From assembly GCA_963576735.1 (NCBI GenBank), contig OY755191.1:5919608-5983607 (forward strand): DNA of 64,000 nucleotides, in the 5' to 3' direction. Below are positions 1-64,000 of the stretch, piece after piece (position 1 is the stretch's first letter; every line of letters starts with the position of its first letter). Origin of the DNA: Bedellia somnulentella. Its lineage: Eukaryota; Arthropoda; Insecta; Lepidoptera; Bedelliidae. A program made the position numbers and the translations under genes. The notes under the pieces are model-generated. The model had not been told where the DNA came from and ran no database searches. It saw nothing but the letters and a program-made list of their open reading frames with translations.

Positions 1-209
1 AGTATAATTAGTTGTCCTATTGGAAGCCATCTCTTTCAAATTTCAAATTGACCATAAAGATCGGATTGCATGGCAGCAGGAGGCGAAAATCTGTTATTAA
101 AATAATAGACTCTATTTATTCTGATTAATTTGTAAGCTTCTTTTTGTAGTTTTTTCATAGAGTTCAGTATCATATCGGAATAACTGAATTTGAAAACAGG
201 TTTTAATGT

Positions 210-390
210 AATAAGCTTTTAAGGGATAGTTGGGCGATGCGGTTGGAGACCCATCACCAACAACCTTTATTTTATCATCTTTTCCCCACACAACTTTCCA
301 AAAGTGGCTGAGGAATTTCTAATTCCTGAGCTCTGGCTACCTCTTCTAGGGATTTATAGCCATGAGTATATGTAAGTGTGTATGTTTGTT
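210..390 (+). repeat. SINE-A, 3' part
   Basis: Carries the family core 'GGGCGATGCGGTTGGAGACC', 'AAAAGTGGCTGAGGAATTTC' and the end 'GAGTATATGTAAGTG'. The 5' third is missing. Confidence 0.8.
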
Positions 391-434
391 TTATATCTTT
401 GCTTGCACCACAAATATAATTTGGTATAGCTCAC

Positions 435-63723
<63,289 letters not shown>

Positions 63724-64000
63724 CTGGAAAAATAACGTTTTTATGAACCTTTAAATCAAGTTTACGTTTAATAAAATATGGAATAATATCAAACGGAGAT
63801 TTTAATCTGTATTAATTTTAAATATTCAGCTGACATGATGGTATGTTACAATCGAAATGCCCTATTTTTTTTTCATAATATGACCAATTAGAAATTAATT
63901 GAACAGTTTAAAATGCTGTAATTGTGAATTTTAGATGAAGCATTTTATTTCGTCTGTATTCCTTAAGTCATTACTGGCAACTCATATTGGTGAAAGACTT
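63724..64000. other. Intron upstream of exon 1 of the window
   Basis: Pyrimidine-rich acceptor region next to exon 1, otherwise AT-rich. No coding match. Confidence 0.6.

Overview
ORGANISM. The window looks like draft genomic DNA of an insect, most likely a moth or butterfly (Lepidoptera). It is AT-rich, holds small GT-AG exons scattered among long repeat-filled introns, and carries repeat types I associate with Lepidoptera: Helitrons ending in CTAG, an RTE-type LINE and a SINE that share a (TATG)n tail, and hAT elements with 8-bp target duplications. A run of 200 N marks an assembly gap. No bacterial-type gene, CRISPR array or viral gene was seen. LAYOUT. Almost the whole window is one host gene on the minus strand: a HEATR5/HEATR5B (Laa1-family) homologue, a large HEAT-repeat protein of clathrin/AP-1 membrane traffic. 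I placed 30 coding exons from 63723 (5' side) to 435 (3' side), 4547 coding bases or about 1515 codons. Reading phase carries through every junction. Both ends of the gene lie outside the window, and about 90 to 95 conserved residues are missing exactly where the N gap falls. INTRONS. Positions 0.4-12.8 kb hold an RTE LINE with a perfect 13-bp duplication and a nearly complete LINE (ORF1 plus ORF2) split by a hAT element. Positions 12.8-19.4 kb hold a Helitron with a helicase remnant, a second hAT, SINEs and a short MITE. Positions 19.4-30 kb hold a third hAT, two more Helitrons, tRNA-like SINE units and a perfect 48-bp-arm palindrome. Positions 30-46 kb form one 16-kb intron with two tRNA-Pro genes and a four-level nest of mobile elements (LINE, TIR transposon, Helitron, Helitron). 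Positions 46-64 kb hold a truncated LINE, a fourth hAT, fold-back MITEs and more SINEs. MOST UNUSUAL FEATURE. Many exons of the host gene have partial copies in the adjoining introns: half an exon together with its own splice donor or acceptor. I see this for exons 5, 6, 13, 15, 18, 20 and 26, and weakly for 24. Some are tandem and recent (110-bp units at 48.6-48.9 kb). Others are joined to SINEs or lie 10 kb away. For exon 20 the two partial copies are complementary halves cut at the same point. This points to repeated mid-exon breakage and local duplication rather than a set of functional alternative exons.
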